DNA of 30,415 nucleotides from a virus: the IMG/VR virus record IMGVR_UViG_3300042291_000664, positions 1-30,415 of that record; one strand, written 5' to 3'. The notes under the pieces are model-generated. The model had not been told where the DNA came from. It did not search any database and saw nothing but the letters and a program-made list of their open reading frames with translations. Shown here one piece after another: positions 14,773-21,287 of this stretch. Made by a program: the position numbers and the translations under genes. Numbering within the stretch: position 1 is the stretch's first letter; the number at the start of each line of letters is the position of its first letter.

Positions 14773-14973
14773 ATGAGAAAATTAATCCTTTTACTAGCCG
14801 TGGTCCTGATCAGCTTAACAGTTATCGGACAAACTAAACCAAACGACAAAGTACTGCAAGATACTGTTATCAGATCTGTTCAGTACAAGATCTATCAGGG
14901 GGCCCGTGGTGGCAAATATTATTTCAAAGTATCTAAATCAGGTACTACTTACAAAGTTTATTTAAAAAAATAA
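14773..14973 (+). CDS. Small exported protein with basic adaptor-like motif
   Basis: The 66-residue product has a clear signal peptide: RK, hydrophobic LILLLAVVLISLTVIG, probable cleavage before QTKPND. The mature part ends in IYQGARGGKYYFKVSKSGTT then YKVYLKK. This resembles the short TGPRGGxYY...GxKxYV motif of the chlorovirus (PBCV) basic adaptor family, which also occurs in bacterial proteins. It would act in the periplasm or outside the cell. Expression of an exported protein from the early cluster could mean a change of the cell surface, but that is inference. Its start follows hairpin cassette copy 1. Confidence 0.65.
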   Translation: MRKLILLLAVVLISLTVIGQTKPNDKVLQDTVIRSVQYKIYQGARGGKYYFKVSKSGTTYKVYLKK

Positions 14974-15155
14974 TGATCATGAGAAATTTTTTAAAAACAT
15001 TCACAATATTATCAGTATCGCTTTACCTTGTTATTTCATTTATCCGCTTCGATCTTAACGTATCGAATTGGGACGAATTAGGGCGCGGTGCTTTTATGTT
15101 CATTACAATATTTATATCAGGATTAATTACACTTATTAACGATCAAACAAACTAA
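14973..15155 (+). CDS. Small two-helix membrane protein (60 aa)
   Basis: ATG 14973 overlaps the previous TAA; an alternative start is ATG 14979 (MRNFLKTF). Two hydrophobic segments, FTILSVSLYLVISFI and GAFMFITIFISGLITLI, are separated by a short hydrophilic link (RFDLNVSNWDELGR). It is probably an inner-membrane protein. Coupling to the exported protein upstream suggests joint expression. Superinfection exclusion is a common role for such early phage membrane peptides, but nothing in the sequence shows it. Confidence 0.65.
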   Translation: MIMRNFLKTFTILSVSLYLVISFIRFDLNVSNWDELGRGAFMFITIFISGLITLINDQTN

Positions 15156-15159
15156 AATT

Positions 15160-16017
15160 ATGAGAAACGTATTTTCAAGTCATTCAGAATTAGCCCACGT
15201 TTGGGCAAACCAATTACAAGCTTCGGGCCGTGGATCCAACATGTTTTTTAACGGTGCTTCGATCTACTCTTATGGATCGCATTATGAAATAGCAAGGATC
15301 GTTCAGGCACCCGACGGGTCGGACGTGGTTTTTATCAATTCAAACGGATATTCCTCGAGCACGGGCAAACATACAAACCATGTTTTTAATGCTATTCCTT
15401 TAAACCTTAAAAAGTTTTACGTACCCTTTACGCGTGGGTTTTACGGGCAAAGTTTTCATATTAGTAATTTAGGTGGAATAATTTCAGCTATTCAGGTGGA
15501 AATTGATCAATTGCTAGCTAGTCAACTAAAGGCTATTTCTAGTACTCATACCTTTTATCAGGCTAGCAAGCTATTTAATACGATCAATGATATTAGTACT
15601 TTGTTTGGTCTACCAATACCAACAAGGCCTGAAAATTGGGACCGTGCAGAACAAAAGGCCGAACATCTAAAGGCTACGGCTTCTGATCGTGCCCGCGCTA
15701 AAGAATTAAAGGCCCTCGCAAAGGATCAGGAATTTCTTGATTTGTGGTTAAAGCATGAGTTTAATAGCCCGCTTTACAATATACCAATTCATTTCAGGCT
15801 ATCAAGGGACGGCCAAAATATCGAAACTACAAAGGGCGCGCGCGTACCGAAAATAGAAGCGATCAGGTTACTAGCAAAGATCAGGGCAAATGAGGCCGTA
15901 AGGGGCGAAAAGATCGCGGGCTTCACTGTTCTTGAAAGTAATGATCAGGACCTTATAATCGGGTGCCATAAGATCAGTTGGAATATAGCTAACAAGTTTA
16001 TGGATCAGGTTAACTGA
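15160..16017 (+). CDS. Conserved phage protein with NMFFNGxSIYSYGSHYxIA motif (285 aa)
   Basis: The N-terminal half (FSSHSELAHVWANQLQ, then NMFFNGASIYSYGSHYEIAR, then YSSSTGKHTNHV) is a strongly conserved signature in proteins from many unrelated phages, where it is annotated as hypothetical. The C-terminal half is helical and charged (KATASDRARAKELKALAKD) with a later GQNIETTKGARVPKIEAIRL segment. It is the largest gene of the early small-gene cluster. No catalytic residues can be assigned. Its last codons (GTT AAC TGA) belong to hairpin cassette copy 2. Confidence 0.8.
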   Translation: MRNVFSSHSELAHVWANQLQASGRGSNMFFNGASIYSYGSHYEIARIVQAPDGSDVVFINSNGYSSSTGKHTNHVFNAIPLNLKKFYVPFTRGFYGQSFHISNLGGIISAIQVEIDQLLASQLKAISSTHTFYQASKLFNTINDISTLFGLPIPTRPENWDRAEQKAEHLKATASDRARAKELKALAKDQEFLDLWLKHEFNSPLYNIPIHFRLSRDGQNIETTKGARVPKIEAIRLLAKIRANEAVRGEKIAGFTVLESNDQDLIIGCHKISWNIANKFMDQVN

Positions 16018-16083
16018 TGAAGCCTAAGTGGCCGAAACGGGGCGGTAAAACGTCCCGTATTAACCAACAAAAATTAAAACATT
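16007..16083 (+). repeat. Intergenic hairpin cassette, copy 2
   Basis: AGGTTAACTGATGAAGCCTA..GCCGAAA is followed by the hairpin ACGGGGC / GTCCCGT (16037-16058, loop GGTAAAAC, one G-U pair) and TATTAACCAACAAA. It ends at ATG 16084. Stem bases differ from copy 1 but pairing is kept. Confidence 0.75.
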
Positions 16084-16173
16084 ATGAGACTTAAAACAAT
16101 TTTAGGAATTATCGTAGGAATTTATTTATCAGTATCAATCATTGTAGCAATTATAAACTTATGGAAACTTTAA
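16084..16173 (+). CDS. Single-span membrane peptide (29 aa)
   Basis: The frame reads MRLKTILGIIVGIYLSVSII and continues VAIINLWKL. It is almost entirely one transmembrane helix with a basic N-terminus. It starts just after hairpin cassette copy 2 and its end overlaps the start of a second membrane peptide by 13 bases. Length makes it uncertain, but context and composition favour a real gene. Confidence 0.5.
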   Translation: MRLKTILGIIVGIYLSVSIIVAIINLWKL

Positions 16174-16274
16174 AAAAATCAGTATCAATTATTATTCTTG
16201 TTGCGACGGGCTTCGCGATTGTAGGAATTTGTTTAACAGTATGGAATTTTATCTTTCACTTATTTAATCTTTAA
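16161..16274 (+). CDS. Single-span membrane peptide (37 aa)
   Basis: The frame starts METLKKSVSIIILVATGFAI and has one hydrophobic helix ending in a WNFIFHLFNL tail. It overlaps the preceding 29-residue peptide gene in another frame. Both share the fragment SVSII, so they may be related by duplication. Possibly an inner-membrane effector acting with its partner. Confidence 0.5.
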   Translation: METLKKSVSIIILVATGFAIVGICLTVWNFIFHLFNL

Positions 16275-16278
16275 AAAC

Positions 16279-16737
16279 ATGGGACGTTCAGTATCTTATT
16301 TAAGCAATGCAGAAAAAGTAAATTATTTCAATTGGCCTACTCTTGAGGCCTACAATGATGAAACGAATGAGTATGAGGAAACTGATCAATATGAGGACGC
16401 TGATTGGGTCATTGAAAATATTCAAGAAAATTTCATTGATAGCTTTCCTGAATTTGATCGGGCGAATGATTGGGACGGGCGCGAGGATCATATTATCCTT
16501 AAAGGTTACGGCGTGGAAATTGGCTTATCAGAATATTGCGGGCTAGCTTCGTTATCAGTTAGGATCAATGAAAAAGAGTTAGAATATTGCGATACTGATC
16601 AAGAGTATCAGGAGGCAAGAGATCAGGCCCTTGCATGGATCAATGATCATTGGGACGAAGCTTCTAAGTATTGGAATTTATACCGTAAGATCGGGTCCTT
16701 TAGTAACGGGGAGGGTGTTTTTGAAAAGGTTAACTGA
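16279..16737 (+). CDS. Acidic early protein of unknown function (152 aa)
   Basis: Strongly acidic and aromatic, with TNEYEETDQYEDADWVIENI near residue 30-50, a central GYGVEIGLSEYCG strand region and a C-terminal DQALAWINDHWDEASKYW helix. The net negative charge and solubility would fit a DNA-mimic or protein-binding role, but no known family is recognised. Its 3' end runs into hairpin cassette copy 3. Confidence 0.7.
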   Translation: MGRSVSYLSNAEKVNYFNWPTLEAYNDETNEYEETDQYEDADWVIENIQENFIDSFPEFDRANDWDGREDHIILKGYGVEIGLSEYCGLASLSVRINEKELEYCDTDQEYQEARDQALAWINDHWDEASKYWNLYRKIGSFSNGEGVFEKVN

Positions 16738-16800
16738 TGATGATCTGAATGATCGAAACGGGGCTGATCAGGCCCCGTATTAACCAACAAAAAAATAATT
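16727..16800 (+). repeat. Intergenic hairpin cassette, copy 3
   Basis: AGGTTAACTGATGATGATCT..GATCGAAA is followed by a perfect 7-bp stem ACGGGGC / GCCCCGT (16758-16778, loop TGATCAG) and TATTAACCAACAAA, ending at ATG 16801. It is the most regular of the three copies. Confidence 0.75.
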
Positions 16801-16968
16801 ATGGAAGCAAAATTTGAAGAGTTATTGAAAAGAATAAAGCACGATCTGCAATTGGTCGAAGCTAGATTAGAGAACCTTGAAAAAGGATCTTTAGAGTATG
16901 AGTTTGATTACGGGGTCATGGTCGCTTTATTAATTGTATTGAGCGACATAAAAGAATTAAAGTTATGA
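16801..16968 (+). CDS. Small coiled-coil-like protein (55 aa)
   Basis: The frame starts MEAKFEELLKRIKHDLQLVE and continues as helix (ARLENLEKGSLEYEF) with a short hydrophobic part (MVALLIVLSDIKELK). Its TGA overlaps the next ATG (ATGA). It starts right after hairpin cassette copy 3. Function unknown. Confidence 0.55.
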   Translation: MEAKFEELLKRIKHDLQLVEARLENLEKGSLEYEFDYGVMVALLIVLSDIKELKL

Positions 16969-17144
16969 GCGAATTAACAAAGAATATAGAACAGTCATGC
17001 TTGCAGTTAGCGAAGCAATTGATTGAGATAAAGCTTGATATTAAGATCAATCAGATCAGGTTTGAGGACGGATCAGGATCCAATTATATATTCACGGCCA
17101 CGGGCGATGATCCTACAAATTGGATCTATATAAAATTATTATAG
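16965..17144 (+). CDS. Small protein of unknown function (59 aa)
   Basis: Coupled by ATGA to the gene before. It starts MSELTKNIEQSCLQLAKQLI, has a basic/hydrophobic strand (EIKLDIKINQIRFEDG) and ends NYIFTATGDD..WIYIKLL. The next gene starts 2 bases after its stop. No family recognised. Confidence 0.55.
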   Translation: MSELTKNIEQSCLQLAKQLIEIKLDIKINQIRFEDGSGSNYIFTATGDDPTNWIYIKLL

Positions 17145-17146
17145 AT

Positions 17147-17371
17147 ATGGAAAAGTTAAATTTTATCATTGATCAGATCAAGAGTACTGAAATTAATTCA
17201 GCACCTGAATTTAAGGACCTGATCTTGCGCGCAAAGGAGGCCCGAATCAGCCAATATATGAGCTTATCAGGACGCGTCGAACAAATGGATTGGGCGAAGC
17301 TGAAAGAGTTTGATTTTAAGGCTGATATAATTGCTTGTGCACGCTTATTAAGTAGACATGGGGACGCTTGA
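17147..17371 (+). CDS. Small helical protein of unknown function (74 aa)
   Basis: I place the start at ATG 17147 (MEKLNFIIDQIKS), because an upstream in-frame ATG at 17120 would lie inside the preceding gene. It is helical (FKDLILRAKEARISQYMSL) and ends ACARLLSRHGDA. It overlaps the next gene by 14 bases. Confidence 0.6.
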   Translation: MEKLNFIIDQIKSTEINSAPEFKDLILRAKEARISQYMSLSGRVEQMDWAKLKEFDFKADIIACARLLSRHGDA

Positions 17372-17546
17372 TCTTTTTGAGGAGCTCGATCTAGTACCGA
17401 AGCGGATCAGGCAAATTTTCGCTACACTAGACGAAAACAAATGTGGTTACAAAGAATTGGATCGCATACAGAAATTAATTACACCATTGGGCTACACTTT
17501 TGACTATTATTTAGACGCGGTGCCCTATAATTTAAGAAAGATATGA
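17358..17546 (+). CDS. Small protein of unknown function (62 aa)
   Basis: The sequence starts MGTLDLFEELDLVPKRIRQI and ends GYTFDYYLDAVPYNLRKI. The compact LxxxLDxxxxGYxExxRxxxxxxxxGYTFDYxLDxxPxxLR arrangement is reminiscent of small conserved proteins I have seen in Bacteroidota phages and plasmids, without a known role. It overlaps both neighbours; the next start is coupled by ATGA. Confidence 0.65.
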   Translation: MGTLDLFEELDLVPKRIRQIFATLDENKCGYKELDRIQKLITPLGYTFDYYLDAVPYNLRKI

Positions 17547-17827
17547 ATCAAATGGAAGAATTATTTAGGACATATTACGATCAATGTCCTAATATAAAAA
17601 TTAAGTATGCTGTTTATAATAGCATAAAAAAACAAGGACATATAGTCTTATCAGAAAATTGGATTGAGATTATTTACTTTGAAGATTATCAGGGTGCTAA
17701 TGCCATAAAGTTTTCAATATCAAGGAATGCAGATGAATTTTTCTTTGATAGTTATGATGAAGCCAAAAGACATTATGCAATGCCTATGAATAAATTTAAT
17801 GATTATGTTTTATCAATTACACTTTAA
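17543..17827 (+). CDS. Unknown protein (94 aa)
   Basis: Mixed alpha/beta: MNQMEELFRTYYDQCPNIKI, then SENWIEIIYFEDYQGANAIK and a C-terminal YDEAKRHYAMPMNKFNDYV. The base composition is more AT-rich than its neighbours, with fewer GATC sites. No family recognised. Confidence 0.65.
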   Translation: MNQMEELFRTYYDQCPNIKIKYAVYNSIKKQGHIVLSENWIEIIYFEDYQGANAIKFSISRNADEFFFDSYDEAKRHYAMPMNKFNDYVLSITL

Positions 17828-17837
17828 TCAAATCAGA

Positions 17838-18059
17838 ATGAGTAAAACAAAAAGAGAAATTGCACTTTATCAGATAGAGTTGCAAGAACGTATCCAAAAA
17901 ATCGGGATCAATTTATTGACTTGCGGACATTGCGGTAGCGTGCTTCTGCATGAAAGTAAAAATGAAACGGTCGAATGTTTCTGCCGAACGATAGCTGAAT
18001 GCGATTGCCCTGATTATTGGTATAGAGGTATAGAAAACAATGCAGAATTTAATGACTAA
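17838..18059 (+). CDS. Small Cys-rich, probable zinc-binding protein (73 aa)
   Basis: I choose ATG 17838 (MSKTKREIALYQIELQERIQ), which has the A-rich leader AATCAAATCAGA just upstream, over an earlier ATG within the previous gene. A helix is followed by LLTCGHCGSVLLHE and later CFCRTIAECDCPDYW; the CxxC plus CxC pairs suggest a zinc ribbon. It may bind nucleic acid or a host protein. Confidence 0.65.
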   Translation: MSKTKREIALYQIELQERIQKIGINLLTCGHCGSVLLHESKNETVECFCRTIAECDCPDYWYRGIENNAEFND

Positions 18060-18333
18060 AGAACAATTTAATGAGTTATACGGCAAGGCCGTGTTAACTA
18101 AAGAGGATCGGGAGATCATCCTAAAGTCCATGGATCAGTCACTTATTGAGGTGGATGAAATTATGGAATCATTCATGGATTATGCTTGCTTGCATGTTAG
18201 TCAAGAGATGCTTCCGCTATCCATTATGGACGTATGGAATTGGACGGGCGAACATTATCAGAACCTGATGAGCCACTCACAAAACTATGCAAACCTTGTA
18301 AATTCACTTTGTAAACAAACTAATAAACAATGA
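18040..18333 (+). CDS. Unknown protein (97 aa)
   Basis: Possible starts are ATG 18040 (MQNLMTKEQF) and ATG 18052 (MTKEQF); both overlap the previous gene. The product is helical, with TKEDREIILKSMDQSLIEVD and Trp-rich MDVWNWTGEHYQ, and ends SLCKQTNKQ. The stop is coupled to the next start by ATGA. Confidence 0.65.
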   Translation: MQNLMTKEQFNELYGKAVLTKEDREIILKSMDQSLIEVDEIMESFMDYACLHVSQEMLPLSIMDVWNWTGEHYQNLMSHSQNYANLVNSLCKQTNKQ

Positions 18334-18725
18334 ATAGAGAAAAATTTTTAGAGGCCATAATCTTAGAGATCAATGGTTTCAATGACAAAGAGTTAAAGGA
18401 CCTGAACAATATATTTTGTTCGTTGACAAATTCAGAAGATGATATGATCTACGATAATGATCAGGAATTTTTTGATATGTTTTTCAGTAATGATGCCATG
18501 GGGGCAGTCAGAAAAGCGCACTACGGTAATTATAACTATTCTAATAGCTTTGTTAGGTTTGACGGTCAAGATAATTTATCGAGCATTGAGTACATTAAAG
18601 AGGCTGATCTATCTGATAGCTTTGAGGCCATTGCTGAAAATGTGGCTGATAATTTAAGAGAATATAGCCACTTGTTCGACGTGGATCCTGATGATTTTGA
18701 GGAGGAGGAAGAAAATGGTAACTAA
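18330..18725 (+). CDS. Acidic unknown protein (131 aa)
   Basis: Very acidic at the C-terminus (FDVDPDDFEEEEENGN) and with acidic patches (SEDDMIYDNDQEFFDMFF). The start overlaps the preceding TGA (ATGA). Like the 152-residue acidic protein upstream, it could interact with a basic or DNA-binding host protein, but no motif proves it. Confidence 0.65.
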   Translation: MNREKFLEAIILEINGFNDKELKDLNNIFCSLTNSEDDMIYDNDQEFFDMFFSNDAMGAVRKAHYGNYNYSNSFVRFDGQDNLSSIEYIKEADLSDSFEAIAENVADNLREYSHLFDVDPDDFEEEEENGN

Positions 18726-18972
18726 AAACGAATCATTCAGGGACAAATTTATGGCCATGGATCCTACGTTAATTGATCAGGGCACCAATTCATTGGGACA
18801 AATATGGAAAGCTTATGAGCATCCAACAAAGGGCGATGAAACTTTTGTGTACGTAATGATCGGGGACGTTCTTGCTAACAGTGAGTTTTTCGAGACAGAA
18901 GATTTTTACCATGGTAGCGACTATGAGCCTACTCTTGTAGATAATGAAATAAAATGTAAGTTTGAAGTTTAA
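18715..18972 (+). CDS. Unknown protein (85 aa)
   Basis: The start at ATG 18715 (MVTKNESFRDKFMAM) overlaps the previous gene by 11 bases; an earlier in-frame start would lie deeper inside that gene. The protein reads GQIWKAYEHPTKGDETFVYV, with a beta-rich core and an acidic middle. Function unknown. Confidence 0.65.
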   Translation: MVTKNESFRDKFMAMDPTLIDQGTNSLGQIWKAYEHPTKGDETFVYVMIGDVLANSEFFETEDFYHGSDYEPTLVDNEIKCKFEV

Positions 18973-18989
18973 CTTTAAAAAATACAAGG

Positions 18990-19301
18990 ATGATAGAATG
19001 CAATAATTGTTATTGGAAAGGCGAAGAATACGATCTAGTGTTATGCGAGTACGCCGAAGAGACTTATAAGGGATGCCCGAATTGTGAATCGGATAGTCTT
19101 GAAATGGAAACGATCCCTGACTACGCGATCAAGACGGATGACGGTGCCATTGAAGAATGGAATTATTATAGCAATGCTAAAGGTTATGAGGAGGCATTAG
19201 AAGCTTTTGAAAGATCAGGGCTAGATCACTTTGGATATGAGCTAGACTTTTATGGAGAATATAAATTAATCAAATCAAATCAAAATGGAAGAACAAATTA
19301 A
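18990..19301 (+). CDS. Zinc-ribbon-like protein (103 aa)
   Basis: The N-terminus has two knuckles, CNNC (residues 4-7) and CPNC (29-32), spaced 21 residues apart as in zinc ribbons. An acidic linker and a C-terminal helix-strand part (EALEAFERSGLDHFGYELDF) follow. Such small zinc ribbons are common in phage early regions and may bind RNA polymerase or DNA. No family assigned. Confidence 0.7.
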   Translation: MIECNNCYWKGEEYDLVLCEYAEETYKGCPNCESDSLEMETIPDYAIKTDDGAIEEWNYYSNAKGYEEALEAFERSGLDHFGYELDFYGEYKLIKSNQNGRTN

Positions 19302-19491
19302 AATTATTGACGGGTTCGTATGGTTAATCATCACGCGAAAGGCAAAAGAGGTTTTTGGATCATGCTTGTTCAGTGTTTATAAATTACATCCTGACGGGAG
19401 CGAGAGCCTATGTGAATCTTATGCTGACATTAATGACGCATTGGAGTTTGGATTGGAGTTAGCTATCGAGGTAGGACATTTACCTAGTTAG
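19285..19491 (+). CDS. Small unknown protein (68 aa)
   Basis: The ATG at 19285 lies within the end of the previous gene and is preceded by TCAAATCAAATCAAA, the A-rich leader shared by several genes. The product is beta-rich (IIDGFVWLIITRKAKEVF, LFSVYKLHPDGSESLCESYA) with a C-terminal helix (DALEFGLELAIEVG). Function unknown. Confidence 0.65.
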   Translation: MEEQIKIIDGFVWLIITRKAKEVFGSCLFSVYKLHPDGSESLCESYADINDALEFGLELAIEVGHLPS

Positions 19492-19539
19492 GGAGCTGAA
19501 CAGAAATTAATTAATTATTTATTTTTAAAAAATATTATT

Positions 19540-19722
19540 ATGAGCGATCAAGAATTAGATAAAATCAATAACTACGTGCACGGCCTAAGAGATAGGTTAG
19601 CATACCTAGAGGGTAAAAATAAGGAAGAGTTTGAGGGATACCTAGATACTTTATTCAATGCTTATCCTAGCCCCAAGAAAGTATTGTATGGTTTCGATGT
19701 TATAAAAACGGTACACAGATGA
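19540..19722 (+). CDS. Small helical protein (60 aa)
   Basis: The sequence starts MSDQELDKINNYVHGLRDRL and is helical and acidic, ending PKKVLYGFDVIKTVHR. It is preceded by a 48-base AT-rich gap. The stop is coupled to the next start by ATGA. Confidence 0.6.
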   Translation: MSDQELDKINNYVHGLRDRLAYLEGKNKEEFEGYLDTLFNAYPSPKKVLYGFDVIKTVHR

Positions 19723-19886
19723 TAGCCACGATCAGTAAGAATGTTTTCAGGGTGTACTACGGTAGTGTACTTGTTGGGACGGTGCTTGCCGAGACAAGCT
19801 ATGAGGCGATCGAGAGGGTTCAGTGCAAATTAACTGAATATTATCCCGACCTAAAAAGAAAAGCATTTAATGCAAAAAAAGTTTGA
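19719..19886 (+). CDS. Small unknown protein closing the early cluster (55 aa)
   Basis: ATGA-coupled to the gene before. It starts MIATISKNVFRVYYGSVLVG and ends YYPDLKRKAFNAKKV. The -33 element of the promoter at 19882 overlaps its last codons. No family recognised. Confidence 0.55.
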   Translation: MIATISKNVFRVYYGSVLVGTVLAETSYEAIERVQCKLTEYYPDLKRKAFNAKKV

Positions 19887-19912
19887 ATTGTTCAGAAGTT
19901 TTACTATTTTTG
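19882..19912 (+). promoter_or_regulatory. Strong Bacteroidota-type promoter before the structured leader
   Basis: TTTG (19882-19885), 19-base spacer, TATTTTTG (19905-19912) is an exact TTTG-N19-TAnnTTTG match. The start is expected near 19919. The leader RNA, about 190 bases, contains hairpins and a tRNA-like fold before the ATG at 20112. Confidence 0.75.
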
Positions 19913-20010
19913 TTCAAGCGCAGTACAATACTAGGGTAAGTCCCTGAAAATATCGCTCGTTCTTTTAAGTACCAATTAAAAAGCCCTACATCAGCGAGTG
20001 TAGGCAACAC

Positions 20011-20081
20011 GGTCGGGAGATGCATGGTTTTTCTCATAATTTTCCATGAGGTTCATAAGGGTTCGACTCCCTTCCCGATCA
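20011..20081 (+). ncRNA. tRNA-like element in the leader RNA
   Basis: GGTCGGG (20011-20017) pairs with CCCGATC (20074-20080) as a 7-bp acceptor stem with one G-U. AAGGG TTCGACT CCCTT (20057-20073) is a canonical T arm. Between them are only 39 bases. The best central helix is CTCAT / ATGAG (20033-20050) with an 8-base loop AATTTTCC; no good D stem forms. An alternative fold puts CCA in the anticodon position (Trp) but with a weak A-U/G-U stem. It may be a degenerate tRNA, an unusual tRNA, or a tRNA mimic. Upstream at 19985-19998/20004, CCTACA / TGTAGG forms another hairpin. Confidence 0.5.
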
Positions 20082-20111
20082 CAATAATTAAATCAAATTA
20101 AATCAAATCAA

Positions 20112-20303
20112 ATGAAAGAGATCAGTATCAAGCAAGGAGATGACAATGCCGTAGAGGTACATCTTAATGGAAATGTAGTTGAAATTATCCAAATGATAGT
20201 TTTTGCTATGGAAAGAAACAATGACTGCGGAGCAATCCTGCTTACTGCGGTGTCCATGTTCAAGGGACCTCAAGAAGAACTTCAACCAATAAATCTTAAC
20301 TAG
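20112..20303 (+). CDS. Small protein of unknown function (63 aa)
   Basis: The start is preceded by AAATCAAATCAA. The product reads MKEISIKQGDDNAVEVHLNG, NVVEIIQMIVFAMERNNDCG, then a short tail. It is the first protein gene behind the structured leader and next to the DnaA domain IV-like gene. No family recognised. Confidence 0.65.
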   Translation: MKEISIKQGDDNAVEVHLNGNVVEIIQMIVFAMERNNDCGAILLTAVSMFKGPQEELQPINLN

Positions 20304-20304
20304 T

Positions 20305-20607
20305 ATGAAGAGCGATATTTTTTATCAGTACGTGGATAAGATCACAGATCTGTTTCGGATCACGCGCGAGGATCTATTCTCAAAAACAAAGCGCAGAGAT
20401 ATTGCAGATGCAAGGAACTTATTGTACTACCTATGCAAGAGCAGGCCAATGACATTGGTCTACATCCAAAGATACATGTCCGAGAATGGATATGACATCA
20501 AGCATTCATCAATTATCTACGGGATAAAAACCGTAGTAAGTAAGGTTGAGGATGACGATGACTACATGAGGATCGTAAAAGAAATTGAAAAATCTGTATT
20601 TATTTAA
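20305..20607 (+). CDS. DnaA domain IV-like DNA-binding protein (100 aa)
   Basis: The protein matches the C-terminal DNA-binding domain of DnaA without the AAA+ part: LFSKTKRRDIADARNLLYYL corresponds to the basic RxxxxARxxAxYL helix, MTLVYIQRYM to the following helix, and IKHSSIIYGIKTV to the DHSTVxxA signature. In DnaA this domain binds the DnaA box. Here it may recognise a phage origin or recruit host replication proteins. It opens the replication and recombination module, and a second such protein is encoded at 27.3 kb. Confidence 0.75.
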   Translation: MKSDIFYQYVDKITDLFRITREDLFSKTKRRDIADARNLLYYLCKSRPMTLVYIQRYMSENGYDIKHSSIIYGIKTVVSKVEDDDDYMRIVKEIEKSVFI

Positions 20608-20618
20608 CAACAAACTAT

Positions 20619-21287
20619 ATGACTGAAAACCAAACCAAGAAGCCGACAGTTTTTGAAAGACTGTCCGCGATTAACGTGAATGAGCACGTTGAAAAGAAAG
20701 ACAACCTGACCTACCTATCATGGGCGTGGGCATGGTCTATGACTAAGAAGGAATGTCCTGATGCAAGCTATCAGATCCTTGAGGTAGAGTACGATGAGGA
20801 CCTAGGGTTCATGTGTCACACCAATGTTACAATTGAAGGATCCACTTTAGGGATGTGGCTTCCCGTAATGGACGGTAAGAATAAGAGCATGAAGAAAAAG
20901 TCTTATACTTATTCAACCAAGTATGGAGAGAAGACGGTTGAGTCTGCTACTACCTTCGACATTAATAAAACTTTGATGCGTTGTCTAGTAAAGAATCTTG
21001 CCATGTTCGGTCTAGGTATTTACATCTATGCAGGCGAAGACCTTCCTGAATCAGAGGCACAAGTGGCAAAGTCTACTCCTGCACCTGCACCTGCTGCGGC
21101 CAAGACTGCTCCTGAAAAAGCTGAACTAGCTGATCTTAAAAAAGGAACTGCTAATTGGGATGCAGTAGTTAAGTACGTAACTGCCAATAAAGAGTTAGGT
21201 ATTGAGGCTATCGGGAAGCAGATCACACGTAAGTATAAAATTTCACCTGCACTTAAAAAGGAATTAGCTGAATTATGCAAACAATAA
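20619..21287 (+). CDS. DUF1071-type single-strand annealing protein
   Basis: The 222-residue protein has the DUF1071 (Sak3-like) features YLSWAWAWSMTKKECPDASY (residues 32-51) and TTFDINKTLMRCLVKNLAMF followed by GLGIYIYAGEDLP. These families are recombination mediators that anneal single strands. A Pro/Ala-rich linker (APAPAPAAAK) leads to a C-terminal helical domain. It overlaps the exonuclease gene by 13 bases, as expected for an annealing protein plus 5'-exonuclease pair, with an SSB-like gene following. Confidence 0.8.
   Translation: MTENQTKKPTVFERLSAINVNEHVEKKDNLTYLSWAWAWSMTKKECPDASYQILEVEYDEDLGFMCHTNVTIEGSTLGMWLPVMDGKNKSMKKKSYTYSTKYGEKTVESATTFDINKTLMRCLVKNLAMFGLGIYIYAGEDLPESEAQVAKSTPAPAPAAAKTAPEKAELADLKKGTANWDAVVKYVTANKELGIEAIGKQITRKYKISPALKKELAELCKQ

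Noticed and set aside
16736-16778. Hairpins of the repeated cassette as intrinsic terminators
   Set aside because: None of the three is followed by a T-run; each is followed by TTAACCAACAAA and a start codon.
20011-20081. Confident tRNA-Trp(CCA) call
   Set aside because: The CCA triplet falls in a loop only if the anticodon stem is four weak A-U/G-U pairs and the D arm is distorted, while a better 5-bp helix gives an 8-base loop without an anticodon. Kept as tRNA-like only.
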